Below the pieces are notes generated by a model. That model was not told the origin of the DNA. It searched no databases and was given only the letters and a program-made list of their open reading frames with translations. Source: an uncultured bacterium (GTDB lineage Bacteria; Bacillota; Clostridia; Lachnospirales; Lachnospiraceae). From it: 8,317 nucleotides of DNA. The translations under genes were made by a program, and so were the position numbers. Where the stretch lies: positions 1-8,317 of the forward strand of contig CAMTFT010000054.1 in NCBI GenBank assembly GCA_947071365.1, in the 5' to 3' direction. Below are positions 1 through 6,929 of the stretch, in pieces. The stretch's first letter is position 1. The number at the start of each line of letters is the position of its first letter.

Positions 1-23
1 TCGGAGATGTGTATAAGAGACAG
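1..23 (+). other. Nextera Read 2 adapter remnant (not genomic)
   Basis: Bases 5-23 are exactly the 19-bp Tn5 mosaic end AGATGTGTATAAGAGACAG. They are preceded by TCGG, the last four bases of the Nextera Read 2 adapter. The mosaic end points its ACAG end toward the insert, which is the arrangement of a tagmentation adapter. The matching Read 1 adapter sits at the other end of the window. This is library sequence and should be trimmed before any biological reading. Confidence 0.97.
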
Positions 24-25
24 GG

Positions 26-787
26 AATATTGTACGGCCAGATCAGAAGATTACTTTTACGGGAGTCAAAAATTTTATTTATTATCTGAAAAATCCCGAA
101 TTTTATGAAGTGTGTCTGCAGACAGTGGGAATGATTGGCGTGGCATTGCTGATATGTCTCGTTCTTGGATACTTGATCGCCCTGATGCTGGATTGTGATA
201 TTCCTGGGAAGACGCTGTCCAGAACATTGATTTTGAGCCCGTTTTTTATCATGTCAACGACTACCGGAGTCCTCTGGAAAACGACCATATTGAATACGAA
301 TTACGGGTGGATCGGAAAACTGGCGGAGATATTCGGAATGAAAGCAGTGGATCTGGTCAGTTATTATCCGAGACAGCTATTGGTGTTTCTGTTTGTCTGG
401 CAGTGGATGCCGTTCTTTGTACTTGTGCTGCTGGGAGGACTTCAGGGAATTCCGGAAGAAGTACTGGAACGTGCTAATCTGGATGGCTGCAATTGGTTTG
501 AGATGGTATTTAAAATCAAGCTTCCAATGATTTTTAACCATATGCAGGTTGCGCTGATGCTGGGATTGATCTTTCTTGTGAAGGAGTTTGGACTGATCCT
601 GACCACAACGAATGGCGGACCGGGACAGAAATCCTATACATTGACATTTTATATCTACAAGGCGTTGTTCAGTGGTTCAAATGTTGGGCGTGCGGCATCT
701 CTGTCTGTGATTACCGTTGTAGTGATCCTTACAGTAATTAATCTGATACAGAGGGCAATCAAAAAACGTCGTGCAATCTATCAGTAA
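26..787 (+). CDS. ABC sugar permease, MalF/UgpA type (5' truncated)
   Basis: This is an inner-membrane subunit of a CUT1-family carbohydrate ABC importer, pairing with the next gene's permease and a MalK-like ATPase. The frame is open right from the adapter junction (codon at 26). The residues before position 110 (TFTGVKNFIYYLKNPEF) match the loop that precedes the transport domain in this family, so the GTG at 110 is not the start. About 253 residues are visible, against roughly 290-310 usually; the N-terminal tail and first membrane helix are missing. About five hydrophobic segments follow. The EAA loop that docks the ATPase lies at visible residues 144-168 (EEVLERANLDG, ending IKLP). A GGP motif follows in NGGPGQKSYTL, typical of MalF-like subunits. 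A solute-binding protein gene is expected upstream but is not in the window. The gene ends 12 nt before the next start. Confidence 0.93.
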   Translation, partial: NIVRPDQKITFTGVKNFIYYLKNPEFYEVCLQTVGMIGVALLICLVLGYLIALMLDCDIPGKTLSRTLILSPFFIMSTTTGVLWKTTILNTNYGWIGKLAEIFGMKAVDLVSYYPRQLLVFLFVWQWMPFFVLVLLGGLQGIPEEVLERANLDGCNWFEMVFKIKLPMIFNHMQVALMLGLIFLVKEFGLILTTTNGGPGQKSYTLTFYIYKALFSGSNVGRAASLSVITVVVILTVINLIQRAIKKRRAIYQ

Positions 788-799
788 AGGAGGAATAGT

Positions 800-1672
800 G
801 TGACGAAAATAGTGATTTTGCAGGATTCAAGGAGCAAAAGGGCTGCTGCAAAAAAAGAAATTCGGCGCTGGATTCTTGGAATCGCCGTGTTAGCTTTTGC
901 CCTGCTTTACTTTTTCCCTATTTTATATATGATTCTGAGTGGTTTTAAGACAGAAGCTGAAGCAGCGGTACCGTCACTTTTCTTCCATCCTACTTTGGTG
1001 ACCTGGAAGAAAGTACTTTCAGACGCAGCTATGATCAACTATCTGAGAAATACGATTTATCATGTGGTGCTGGGAACAGGTATATGTCTGCTTCTTGGAA
1101 TTCCTGCCACATATGCGCTTGTATTTGCGAAATTTAAAAAAGAGGGCAGGGCGGAAAGTATGTATGACTGGTTTGTTACTACGATTTTGCTGCCTCCGGT
1201 AGCCGTTCTGATTCCATTATACATGATATTCAAACAGTTTAATCTGAGCCCTGTAAGGGGCGCGCTTCTGTTTTTGTATATTGGTTTTCATCTGCCGCTT
1301 TGTATCTGGCTTCTGCATTCGTTTTTCAAAGACGTTCCGGAAGAGGTTGTAGAGGCAGCGCGGATTGATGGCTGTACAAGCAGGCAGTTGATCGTGCGGG
1401 TGGTTATTCCATTGACAAAGACGGGAATCATGACAGCAGGGCTTTTGGTGGCAGTATTTATCTGGAATGAATTTTTCCTCGGCTATAACCTGACTACGAA
1501 TGCGACGGCAACGCTTCCGGTCTATATGGCAAGGTTTGGCCAGCAGCAGGGGCAGTTCATTGCACAGTTGTCGGCATCGGCATCTATTTCCTGCATTCCG
1601 CCGATGATATTTGGATGGATATCTCAGAAGTCTCTGATCAAGGGAATGACAGCAGGAGCAGTAAAGGGCTGA
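800..1672 (+). CDS. ABC sugar permease, MalG/UgpE type
   Basis: This is the second membrane subunit of the CUT1 importer, 290 aa, a full-length member. The start is GTG at 800, chosen because AAAGGAGG at 786-793 lies 6 nt upstream. After a basic N-terminal tail (SKRAAAKKEIRR) come six predicted membrane helices at about residues 24-46, 85-110, 122-143, 155-176, 207-228 and 258-280. The EAA motif is at 181-205 (EEVVEAARIDGC, then VVIPL), the contact site for the ATPase. The C-terminus (KSLIKGMTAGAVKG) is the characteristic tail of this subunit. It is co-directional with the upstream permease and separated from it by 12 nt, so the two are surely translated together. The family is certain, but the transported sugar cannot be read from the sequence; the downstream enzymes suggest a polyol or ketose. 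Confidence 0.95.
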   Translation: MTKIVILQDSRSKRAAAKKEIRRWILGIAVLAFALLYFFPILYMILSGFKTEAEAAVPSLFFHPTLVTWKKVLSDAAMINYLRNTIYHVVLGTGICLLLGIPATYALVFAKFKKEGRAESMYDWFVTTILLPPVAVLIPLYMIFKQFNLSPVRGALLFLYIGFHLPLCIWLLHSFFKDVPEEVVEAARIDGCTSRQLIVRVVIPLTKTGIMTAGLLVAVFIWNEFFLGYNLTTNATATLPVYMARFGQQQGQFIAQLSASASISCIPPMIFGWISQKSLIKGMTAGAVKG

Positions 1673-1695
1673 TGAAGGTATGATTTTTAGAGAAA

Positions 1696-1702
1696 AAGGA
1701 GG
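1696..1702 (+). promoter_or_regulatory. Ribosome binding site deciding the SDR start
   Basis: AAGGAGG lies 9 nt before ATG at 1712. It points to that ATG as the start of the SDR gene, although the ATG is in a different frame from the rest of the gene. The TTG at 1732, which is in the SDR frame, has only a weak AGAGAAG purine stretch in front of it. Confidence 0.8.
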
Positions 1703-1711
1703 ACATATTTT

Positions 1712-2475
1712 ATGAAGCTTGCAGAGAAGTTTTGTTTAAAAGGAAAAAAGCAGTTGTAACGGGCGGCGCGCAGGGAATCGGATTTAATTATGCGATGGCA
1801 GTGGCGAGTGCCGGTGCAGACGTGGCAATTGCGGATCTGAATGGTGCGAAGGCAAAGGAAACGGCTGCGTATATCGCAAAAGAATATGGAGTTCAGACAA
1901 TGGCGATCCAGGTGGATGTTACCGTACCTGAACAGGTGGAAAAAATGTGTACTGAAATGGTAAGTGAAATGGGGCGGATCGACATTGCCTTTTGTAATGC
2001 GGGAATCTCCATTAACGTTCCGGCAGAAGAAATGACGTATGAGCAGTGGAGAAAGGTAATAGATATCAATCTGACCGGAGTATTTCTGACGGCAACTGCC
2101 ACGGGCAGGTATATGATCCGTCAGGGAGGCGGCTCTATTATCAATACGGCCTCTATGTCGGGACACATTGTAAATATTCCGCAGCCGCAGGTTGGCTATA
2201 ACGCTTCAAAGGCAGGTGTGATTATGCTGACTAAGTCTCTGGCTGTAGAATGGGCGAATAAGAATGTCCGGGTCAACAGTATCAGCCCTGGATATATTAT
2301 GACAGATTTGATTAAAGGCCATGAGCTGATTCCGAGATGGACAGAATTATCTCCATATAAGCGCATGGGAAATCCAGAAGAGCTTCAGGGAGTGGCCTTG
2401 TATCTTGCAAGCGACGCCAGCTCATTTACAACAGGATCTGATTTTGTAGTGGATGGAGCTTATACCTGCGTATAG
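1712..2475 (+). CDS. SDR-family polyol/ketose dehydrogenase (apparent frameshift near start)
   Basis: This is a cytoplasmic NAD(P)-dependent short-chain dehydrogenase. The long open frame runs from TTG 1732 to 2475 (247 aa). The well-placed RBS and ATG at 1712 instead begin MKLAEKFCLKGKK in another frame, which stops at 1757. One extra A in the A6 run at 1744-1749 would join them into a canonical 254-aa enzyme. In restored numbering: TGGAQGIG cofactor motif at 17-24; Asp42 at the end of strand 2, favouring NAD; CNAG at 95-98; catalytic Asn120, Ser150, Tyr163 and Lys167 (YNASK); and SPGYIMTDL near 192-200. The stretch SMSGHIVNIPQPQ before YNASK resembles yeast Sou1 L-sorbose reductase and mannitol 2-dehydrogenase relatives. 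It lies between the permeases and the ATPase, so it probably acts on the imported sugar or polyol. The frameshift may be a sequencing error, a real null or slippage allele, or TTG may be the true start. Substrate is uncertain. Confidence 0.85.
1744..1750 (+). other. Slippery A-run (AAAAAAG): indel or -1 frameshift site
   Basis: Read from ATG 1712 the codons are GGA AAA AAG, so A AAA AAG is in the dnaX-type slippery phase. A -1 slip makes the next codon GCA at 1750 and gives GKKAVVTGG, the expected family sequence; the unshifted frame stops at TAA 1757. A one-base loss from an original A7 would leave exactly the same configuration, so slippage is not demonstrated. I see no strong downstream stem or well-spaced upstream stimulator. 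Confidence 0.55.
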
Positions 2476-2496
2476 CGTGGGAAGGAGGATTACAGA

Positions 2497-3606
2497 ATGG
2501 CAAATATTACGCTGAAAAACATTTGCAAGATGTATCCTAATGGAGTCAGCGCAGTTGATCATTTTAACCTTGAGGTTCAGGACAGAGAATTCATTATTTT
2601 TGTAGGGCCTTCAGGATGCGGTAAATCCACAACGCTGCGAATGATAGCAGGGTTGGAAGATATTACGGCAGGAGAGCTTATCATTGATGGAAAAATAATG
2701 AATGAGGTGCCGGCAAAGGATCGTGATATTGCGATGGTGTTCCAAAGCTACGCACTGTATCCGCATATGACGGTATACGACAATATCGCGTTTGGCCTGC
2801 GGAAAAGAAAGCTTTCAAAGGGTGAACTGGAACGCAGGGTTACAGAAACAGCGAAGCTGCTGGATCTGGAAAGTCAGCTTAAGAAAAAACCGCGGGAGCT
2901 TTCCGGTGGCCAGAAGCAGAGAGTTGCTATGGGTACGGCAATTGTCAGAGAACCGAAGGTATTTCTGATGGATGAGCCTTTGTCGAATCTGGATGCCAAG
3001 CTGCGGGTAGAGATGCGTGTGAAAATTGCACAGCTTCATGAGCGGCTGGGAGCGACAATTATCTATGTGACCCACGATCAGACAGAAGCTATGACATTGG
3101 GGACAAGGATCGTAGTGATGAAGGATGGGGTGATCCAGCAGGTGGATTCACCGAAGAATCTCTATGATCATCCGGCTAATTTATTTGTTGCCGGATTTAT
3201 TGGTTCTCCACAGATGAACTTTATGGAAGCAGTGGTGTGCGAGGAAGGAACAGAGGTTTTTCTGGAAGCAGGAGGAAAGAAATTCTTGCTCCCGGGGGAT
3301 AAGAAAAGCAGAATACAGGGAAAAGGATACCACGGTAAAAAAATCATTGTGGGAATCAGGGCAGAGAATATCACAGATCTGCAGATTTGTACGGACATTT
3401 TTGAAAAATGGACGATCGACGTACCTGTTCAGGCATATGAACTGTTAGGTGCGGAAGCGTTGCTGTATTTTGAGTATGCAGGAAGCCGTATGATAGCCAG
3501 TGTGAATTCCGGGACAAAGCTTCGTGGAGGCGACATGGCGCATTTGGTATTTGATATGGAGAAAATACACTTTTTTGATCGAGAAACGGAACTGGCAATC
3601 GAGTAA
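2497..3606 (+). CDS. Sugar ABC transporter ATPase, MsmK/UgpC/MalK type
   Basis: This cytoplasmic ATPase energises the CUT1 importer; at 369 aa it is full length. ATG at 2497 follows AAGGAGG (2482-2488) by 8 nt. Nucleotide-binding domain: Walker A GPSGCGKST at 37-45, Q-loop Gln83, signature LSGGQ at 135-139, Walker B VFLMDEP at 155-161, D-loop SNLD at 163-166 and switch His193 in VTHDQTEAM. From about residue 235 (FIGSPQMNF) a C-terminal TOBE/MalK regulatory domain follows. One oddity is Thr147 just after the signature (VAMGTAIVREP), where this family normally has Arg (GRAIVR); AGG to ACG is a single-base difference. An ATPase encoded inside the operon is notable because many Firmicute CUT1 systems share one ATPase encoded elsewhere. 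It follows the SDR by 21 nt. The family is certain, and msmK or ugpC naming would be only by similarity. Confidence 0.95.
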   Translation: MANITLKNICKMYPNGVSAVDHFNLEVQDREFIIFVGPSGCGKSTTLRMIAGLEDITAGELIIDGKIMNEVPAKDRDIAMVFQSYALYPHMTVYDNIAFGLRKRKLSKGELERRVTETAKLLDLESQLKKKPRELSGGQKQRVAMGTAIVREPKVFLMDEPLSNLDAKLRVEMRVKIAQLHERLGATIIYVTHDQTEAMTLGTRIVVMKDGVIQQVDSPKNLYDHPANLFVAGFIGSPQMNFMEAVVCEEGTEVFLEAGGKKFLLPGDKKSRIQGKGYHGKKIIVGIRAENITDLQICTDIFEKWTIDVPVQAYELLGAEALLYFEYAGSRMIASVNSGTKLRGGDMAHLVFDMEKIHFFDRETELAIE

Positions 3607-3644
3607 CAATAGCGAAAAAGTATTTCATAAAGGAGAAATGAGGA

Positions 3645-4673
3645 ATGAAGGTAGTATATTTGACAGAACCTGGGAAAATGGAGATTGCGGATGAACCGAA
3701 GCCTTTGGTAACTCCGGGAAACGCTTTGGTAAAGATTGAATATAACGGAATCTGTGGTTCGGACGTTCATTTTTTTAAGGATGGCAGAGTAGGCGACTGT
3801 GTACTGCACGATAAATTTGTATTGGGTCATGAAGTGTCAGGAACAGTAGTTGAGATTGGAGAGGGCGTAACGAATCTGCAGGTGGGCGACAGAGTGGCAT
3901 TAGAGCCAGGATATGCCTGTGGAAAATGTGAATTCTGTAAGACCGGCCGGTACAACCTGTGTCCGGAAATGAAATTTTTTGCAGCTCCTCCGGTTGCCGG
4001 AGCATTGAAAGAGTACGTTTCACATCCGGCTGATATGTGTTTCAAGCTTCCGGATAACGTGTCAACGATGGAAGGGGCGCTGGTAGAACCGCTGGCTGTA
4101 GGACTTCACGCGACAAGCCTGGGAGGCGTATCACTGGGCCAGTCGGTTGTAATTCTCGGTGCAGGGTGCATTGGACTGGTAACACTTCTCTCTGCAAAGG
4201 CAAGGGGGGCCGCAAAAGTAATCGTGGCGGATCTGCATGAAAAGCGTCTGGAATTTGCAAGGCAGATGGGAGCGGATGAGACGATAAATGCAAAAGAAGA
4301 AGATGTACTGGAACGTGTGCACGAGCTTTTGGGAGACGGACCGGATGTGGTATTTGAAACGGCAGGTTCACCGGTGACGATTGCACAGACTCCATGGGTT
4401 GCCAGAAAAGGCGGAACGATCGTGCTGGTAGGAATGTCTGCGGAGAGTGAGATACGATACAATTTCTTCCAGGCTATGGAAAAAGAAGTGACAATTAAAT
4501 GTGTATTCCGTTATCGCAACCTGTATCCAGTGGCAATTGCAGCGATTTCCAGTGGCAGTATCAACGTGAAGCAGATCGTGACACATGAATTTACTCTGGA
4601 TGAGTCTGAACGTGCGTTCAGAACAGTTGTGGAGGATGCGCAGAACGTAGTGAAAGGAATTATAAAAATGTAG
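3645..4673 (+). CDS. Zinc-dependent sorbitol/xylitol dehydrogenase-like MDR
   Basis: This is a cytoplasmic NAD-dependent polyol dehydrogenase, 342 aa, close to the usual 345-355. It probably oxidises a polyol at C2 to a ketose (sorbitol to fructose, xylitol to xylulose). ATG at 3645 is preceded by AAAGGAG about 10 nt upstream. Catalytic zinc ligands are visible: Cys37 (GICGSD), His62-Glu63 (GHE) and Glu148 (VEPLAVG). The structural zinc lobe is complete, with Cys92, Cys95, Cys98 and Cys106. The nucleotide fold has GAGCIG at 172-177 and Asp196 at the end of strand 2, as in NAD-preferring enzymes. FRYRNLYP at 288-295 is a hallmark of sorbitol dehydrogenase, where Arg and Tyr shape the substrate pocket. 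It sits between the ATPase gene and a sugar kinase gene, which fits polyol to ketose to ketose phosphate. Xylitol, L-iditol or another polyol cannot be excluded. Confidence 0.92.
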   Translation: MKVVYLTEPGKMEIADEPKPLVTPGNALVKIEYNGICGSDVHFFKDGRVGDCVLHDKFVLGHEVSGTVVEIGEGVTNLQVGDRVALEPGYACGKCEFCKTGRYNLCPEMKFFAAPPVAGALKEYVSHPADMCFKLPDNVSTMEGALVEPLAVGLHATSLGGVSLGQSVVILGAGCIGLVTLLSAKARGAAKVIVADLHEKRLEFARQMGADETINAKEEDVLERVHELLGDGPDVVFETAGSPVTIAQTPWVARKGGTIVLVGMSAESEIRYNFFQAMEKEVTIKCVFRYRNLYPVAIAAISSGSINVKQIVTHEFTLDESERAFRTVVEDAQNVVKGIIKM

Positions 4674-4687
4674 AAAAGGGTGGCGGC

Positions 4688-5704
4688 ATGAAGTACAGGG
4701 AGAAAACAGGATTTGGTAAATGTCCACCGGAACCGGAAAATGATTTGTTTCAATACGATATTCTCTGCGTGGGTGCATGTGTGCAGGATATTTTGATAGA
4801 AGGAATTGAACCCAGCGATTTTTGCAATCCAGTGACGGTTCTGGACAGGGTGATTTTCACATCAGGAGGCGATGCCACAAACGAGGCTGTGATCCTGAGC
4901 AGGCTCGGGAATCGGACGGCATTGGTGGCCAAAGTGGACAGGGGTACTGCCGGTGATGCGATTTATCTTGATCTGCAGAGAGAAGGGGTCGATACTTCCC
5001 AGATCGTCAGAGATGGAAACAGCAGGTCTACGACGTCCTTTGTCATGATCAATTCACAGGGCAATCATAACTTTTTCCTTTCCAAAGGTGAAAATGAAGG
5101 AATCGCTTTGGAGGAAATTGATCTGCTGGCTTTGCGTCATGCAAGGGCAATCAGTATAGGAAGTATGTATACTTCCTATAAGCTTGACAAGGGCGGAACA
5201 GTAGAGCTTATGAAAATTGCAAAAAGGGCAGGGTTGATTACTTTTGCAGATGTGGATCACGATGTGGAAAAGCTTGGCCCGGATGCAATGAATCAGGTTT
5301 ATCCATATATAGATTATCTGCTTCCCAGCATTGATGAGGCAAGCTATATTACCGGGGAAAAGGATGAAAAAAGGGCGGCGGAAAAAATTCTGAGCCTGGG
5401 CGCAAAGACTGTAGTGATTAAATTGGGAGATAAAGGCTGCTATGTGAAGAACAGGGAGGAAGAGTTCTATGTAGCCCCATTTCTGGTTGAGGCAAAGGAT
5501 ACGACCGGATGCGGAGATAATTTTGTGGCAGGTTTTATTCACTGTGTTTTGAAAGGAAGATCATTGCAGGAAAGTGCCAGATTTGCCTGCGCAGCGGGAG
5601 CAATTAATTCTCTGGAGATTGGTGGACATATGGCAGTGAAGAGTGAGCGGCAGATTGAAGAATTTCTGAAAACGGCGGCTGTATGTGAAATATCACGTGG
5701 CTGA
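4688..5704 (+). CDS. PfkB-family carbohydrate kinase (possible ketose kinase)
   Basis: This is an ATP-dependent sugar kinase of the ribokinase/PfkB superfamily, 338 aa. ATG at 4688 lies 14 nt after the dehydrogenase stop, with a weak AAAAGGGTGG site. A stretch of about 23 residues precedes the core, which begins at YDILCVGACVQD; no better internal ATG is near. The di-glycine hinge signature is SGGDATNEAVILSRLG (59-74). The second PfkB signature is DTTGCGDNFVAGF (271-283): Asp277 is the catalytic base and TGCGD replaces the commoner TGAGD. LLPSIDEASYITG at 211-223 and IKLGDKG at 244-250 are further family markers. In this operon it probably phosphorylates the ketose made by the dehydrogenases, fructose being the simplest guess. 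PfkB kinases vary widely in substrate, so specificity is open. A perfect 12-bp inverted repeat lies within the gene at 5155-5180. Confidence 0.9.
   Translation: MKYREKTGFGKCPPEPENDLFQYDILCVGACVQDILIEGIEPSDFCNPVTVLDRVIFTSGGDATNEAVILSRLGNRTALVAKVDRGTAGDAIYLDLQREGVDTSQIVRDGNSRSTTSFVMINSQGNHNFFLSKGENEGIALEEIDLLALRHARAISIGSMYTSYKLDKGGTVELMKIAKRAGLITFADVDHDVEKLGPDAMNQVYPYIDYLLPSIDEASYITGEKDEKRAAEKILSLGAKTVVIKLGDKGCYVKNREEEFYVAPFLVEAKDTTGCGDNFVAGFIHCVLKGRSLQESARFACAAGAINSLEIGGHMAVKSERQIEEFLKTAAVCEISRG
5155..5180. repeat. Perfect 12-bp inverted repeat inside the kinase gene
   Basis: TATAGGAAGTAT (5155-5166), GT, then ATACTTCCTATA (5169-5180): both arms match perfectly with a 2-bp centre. It encodes residues SIGSMYTSY of the kinase without breaking the frame. 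Arms of this length and spacing are not expected by chance in 8 kb. It could be an intragenic operator or a cruciform; an mRNA hairpin would need part of the stem to form the loop. Confidence 0.75.
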
Positions 5705-5772
5705 GACACACTTATAAAGAGAGTCAGGATGTACAGGCTAAAGTATGTTTAGAGGATGAAAGGTATAGACAG

Positions 5773-5779
5773 AAAGGAG
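5773..5779 (+). promoter_or_regulatory. Ribosome binding site deciding the second MDR start
   Basis: AAAGGAG lies 9 nt before ATG at 5789 and selects it over the in-frame ATG at 5756, which would add 11 residues that do not fit the family and would place this site inside the coding region. Confidence 0.85.
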
Positions 5780-5788
5780 TGCAGCATA

Positions 5789-6832
5789 ATGGAAAAATAT
5801 ATGCGTGGAATTGCTGCAATGGGAAATGGAAGGGTCGAACTGGTAACGGATGTTCCAGTGCCGGAAATTGGACCGTATGAAGCATTGATCAAGGTGAAAT
5901 CCTGTGGGTTCTGTAATGGGACAGATTTTCATATTATTCGCGGAGAAATGCCGATCGAGGTTGACAGTTTTCCGACGCTGATCGGTCATGAAGCAGTTGG
6001 AGATATCGTGGAGCTGGGAAGTAAGGTACGGAATTATAAGGTAGGGGATCGTATCCTGAATCCGATGGTTCGTATCATGCCGGGAACACGGTATGGAAAT
6101 ACCTGGGGCGGAATGTGTGATTATGCCTATGTACAGGACAGGCAGGCCATGATAGACGATGGTGTGGAGGAATCACAGCTTCTTGCGCGTCAGTTGGAAT
6201 GTGTAAAGATACCCTCCGATTTTGATGCAATTGATGGCGGAAATCTGGTTACGCTGAATGAATGCTTCAGTGCTGCAAAGAATTTCCATGTAGAAAATCA
6301 GAATGTACTGGTATATGGAGCTGGCCCTATGGGGCTGGCAACGATGACCTACATGCGCTATCTGGGCGCAAAAAGCATCACTGTTATTGATGGCGTGGAG
6401 GATCGACTGGAACTGGCACGAACATTGGCGAAAGCAGATGAGACGATTGATTTTACGAAGGTAGATAAAAAAGAAGTGCTTGCGGGACGGTCATTTGACC
6501 GGGTAATTGATATTGTGGGCCTGACCTCTATTTTGCTGGAAGGCTCCCAGCTTCTTCGCCCATATGGAATCGTGGGCTCTATGGGTGTATTGAAAAATAC
6601 GGATTCTGTCGTCAATGTATCAAAGCTGAAGAATAATACACTGCTTCAGATGCTGAATTTCCCATACGGTCAGTTCGACATCACGATGGAAAATATTGAA
6701 CTGATGAGAAAAGGTGTAATCAACCCGAAGGATTTCTACAGTCACGTACGCGGTTTGGAGGATATTCAGGAGGTTGTGCAGCTTGTGGCGGATAAAAAGG
6801 CGATCAAGGTGATCATGGATCTGGAAAGATAG
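5789..6832 (+). CDS. MDR-family zinc-binding sugar/polyol dehydrogenase, structural zinc lobe absent
   Basis: This is a cytoplasmic NAD(P)-dependent medium-chain dehydrogenase, 347 aa from ATG 5789. Catalytic-zinc positions are present: Cys39 and Cys42 in SCGFCNGTDFH (one residue longer than the usual CGxD/T motif), His67-Glu68 (GHE) and Glu158 (LNECF). The four-cysteine structural zinc cluster of the previous MDR is missing; the equivalent loop (NPMVRIMPGTRYGNTWGG) has no Cys cluster. The Rossmann motif is GAGPMG at 177-182 with Asp201 after strand 2, suggesting NAD. It is the last gene of the operon: an 84-nt gap with no clear promoter separates it from the kinase, and a strong terminator follows. 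It differs clearly from the sorbitol-dehydrogenase-like protein, so it probably handles a different substrate or redox step. The family is sure; the substrate is unknown. Confidence 0.9.
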   Translation: MEKYMRGIAAMGNGRVELVTDVPVPEIGPYEALIKVKSCGFCNGTDFHIIRGEMPIEVDSFPTLIGHEAVGDIVELGSKVRNYKVGDRILNPMVRIMPGTRYGNTWGGMCDYAYVQDRQAMIDDGVEESQLLARQLECVKIPSDFDAIDGGNLVTLNECFSAAKNFHVENQNVLVYGAGPMGLATMTYMRYLGAKSITVIDGVEDRLELARTLAKADETIDFTKVDKKEVLAGRSFDRVIDIVGLTSILLEGSQLLRPYGIVGSMGVLKNTDSVVNVSKLKNNTLLQMLNFPYGQFDITMENIELMRKGVINPKDFYSHVRGLEDIQEVVQLVADKKAIKVIMDLER

Positions 6833-6844
6833 TAAAAAATATGG

Positions 6845-6894
6845 AAATCCGGGAATTTATAAGTTCTGTGCAGAATAAAATTCCCGGATTTTTT
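6845..6894 (+). terminator. Intrinsic terminator of the sugar operon
   Basis: AAATCCGGGAATTT (6845-6858) pairs perfectly with AAATTCCCGGATTT (6878-6891) as a 14-bp stem with a 19-nt loop, running into TTTTTT at 6889-6894. It begins 13 nt after the last dehydrogenase stop and isolates the operon from the ribosomal genes. Confidence 0.93.
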
Positions 6895-6912
6895 CGGCGT
6901 TCCCAGTTAAAA

Positions 6913-6926
6913 ATTTTCGCGAAAAT
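6913..6926. promoter_or_regulatory. 14-bp palindrome upstream of the rplM promoter
   Basis: ATTTTCGCGAAAAT is a perfect palindrome ending 3 bp before the -35 hexamer. It could be an upstream activator or repressor site, or part of an AT-rich UP element. No known regulator is recognised. Confidence 0.5.
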
Positions 6927-6929
6927 CTG

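Noticed and set aside
113..124. Palindrome TGTCTGCAGACA in the first permease
   Set aside because: A 12-bp palindrome (6-bp arms) is expected about once or twice by chance in a window of this size.
110..787. GTG at 110 as the start of the first permease
   Set aside because: The frame is open back to the adapter, the upstream residues match the permease family, and no RBS precedes 110. The gene is truncated by the library cut.
4042..4462. Minus-strand open frames of 117 and 118 codons opposite the sorbitol dehydrogenase gene
   Set aside because: They are shadows of a well-supported gene, with Pro/Ser/Leu-rich low-complexity translations, no RBS and no recognisable domain. The same applies to all other minus-strand frames in the window.
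5705..5772. Possible internal promoter between the kinase and the last dehydrogenase
   Set aside because: Only loose AT-rich matches occur (such as TTATAAA) with no paired -35, so read-through from the operon is the better explanation.
5756..5788. Earlier in-frame ATG for the last dehydrogenase
   Set aside because: The strong RBS at 5773-5779 lies downstream of it and serves ATG 5789. The 11 extra residues have no family support.
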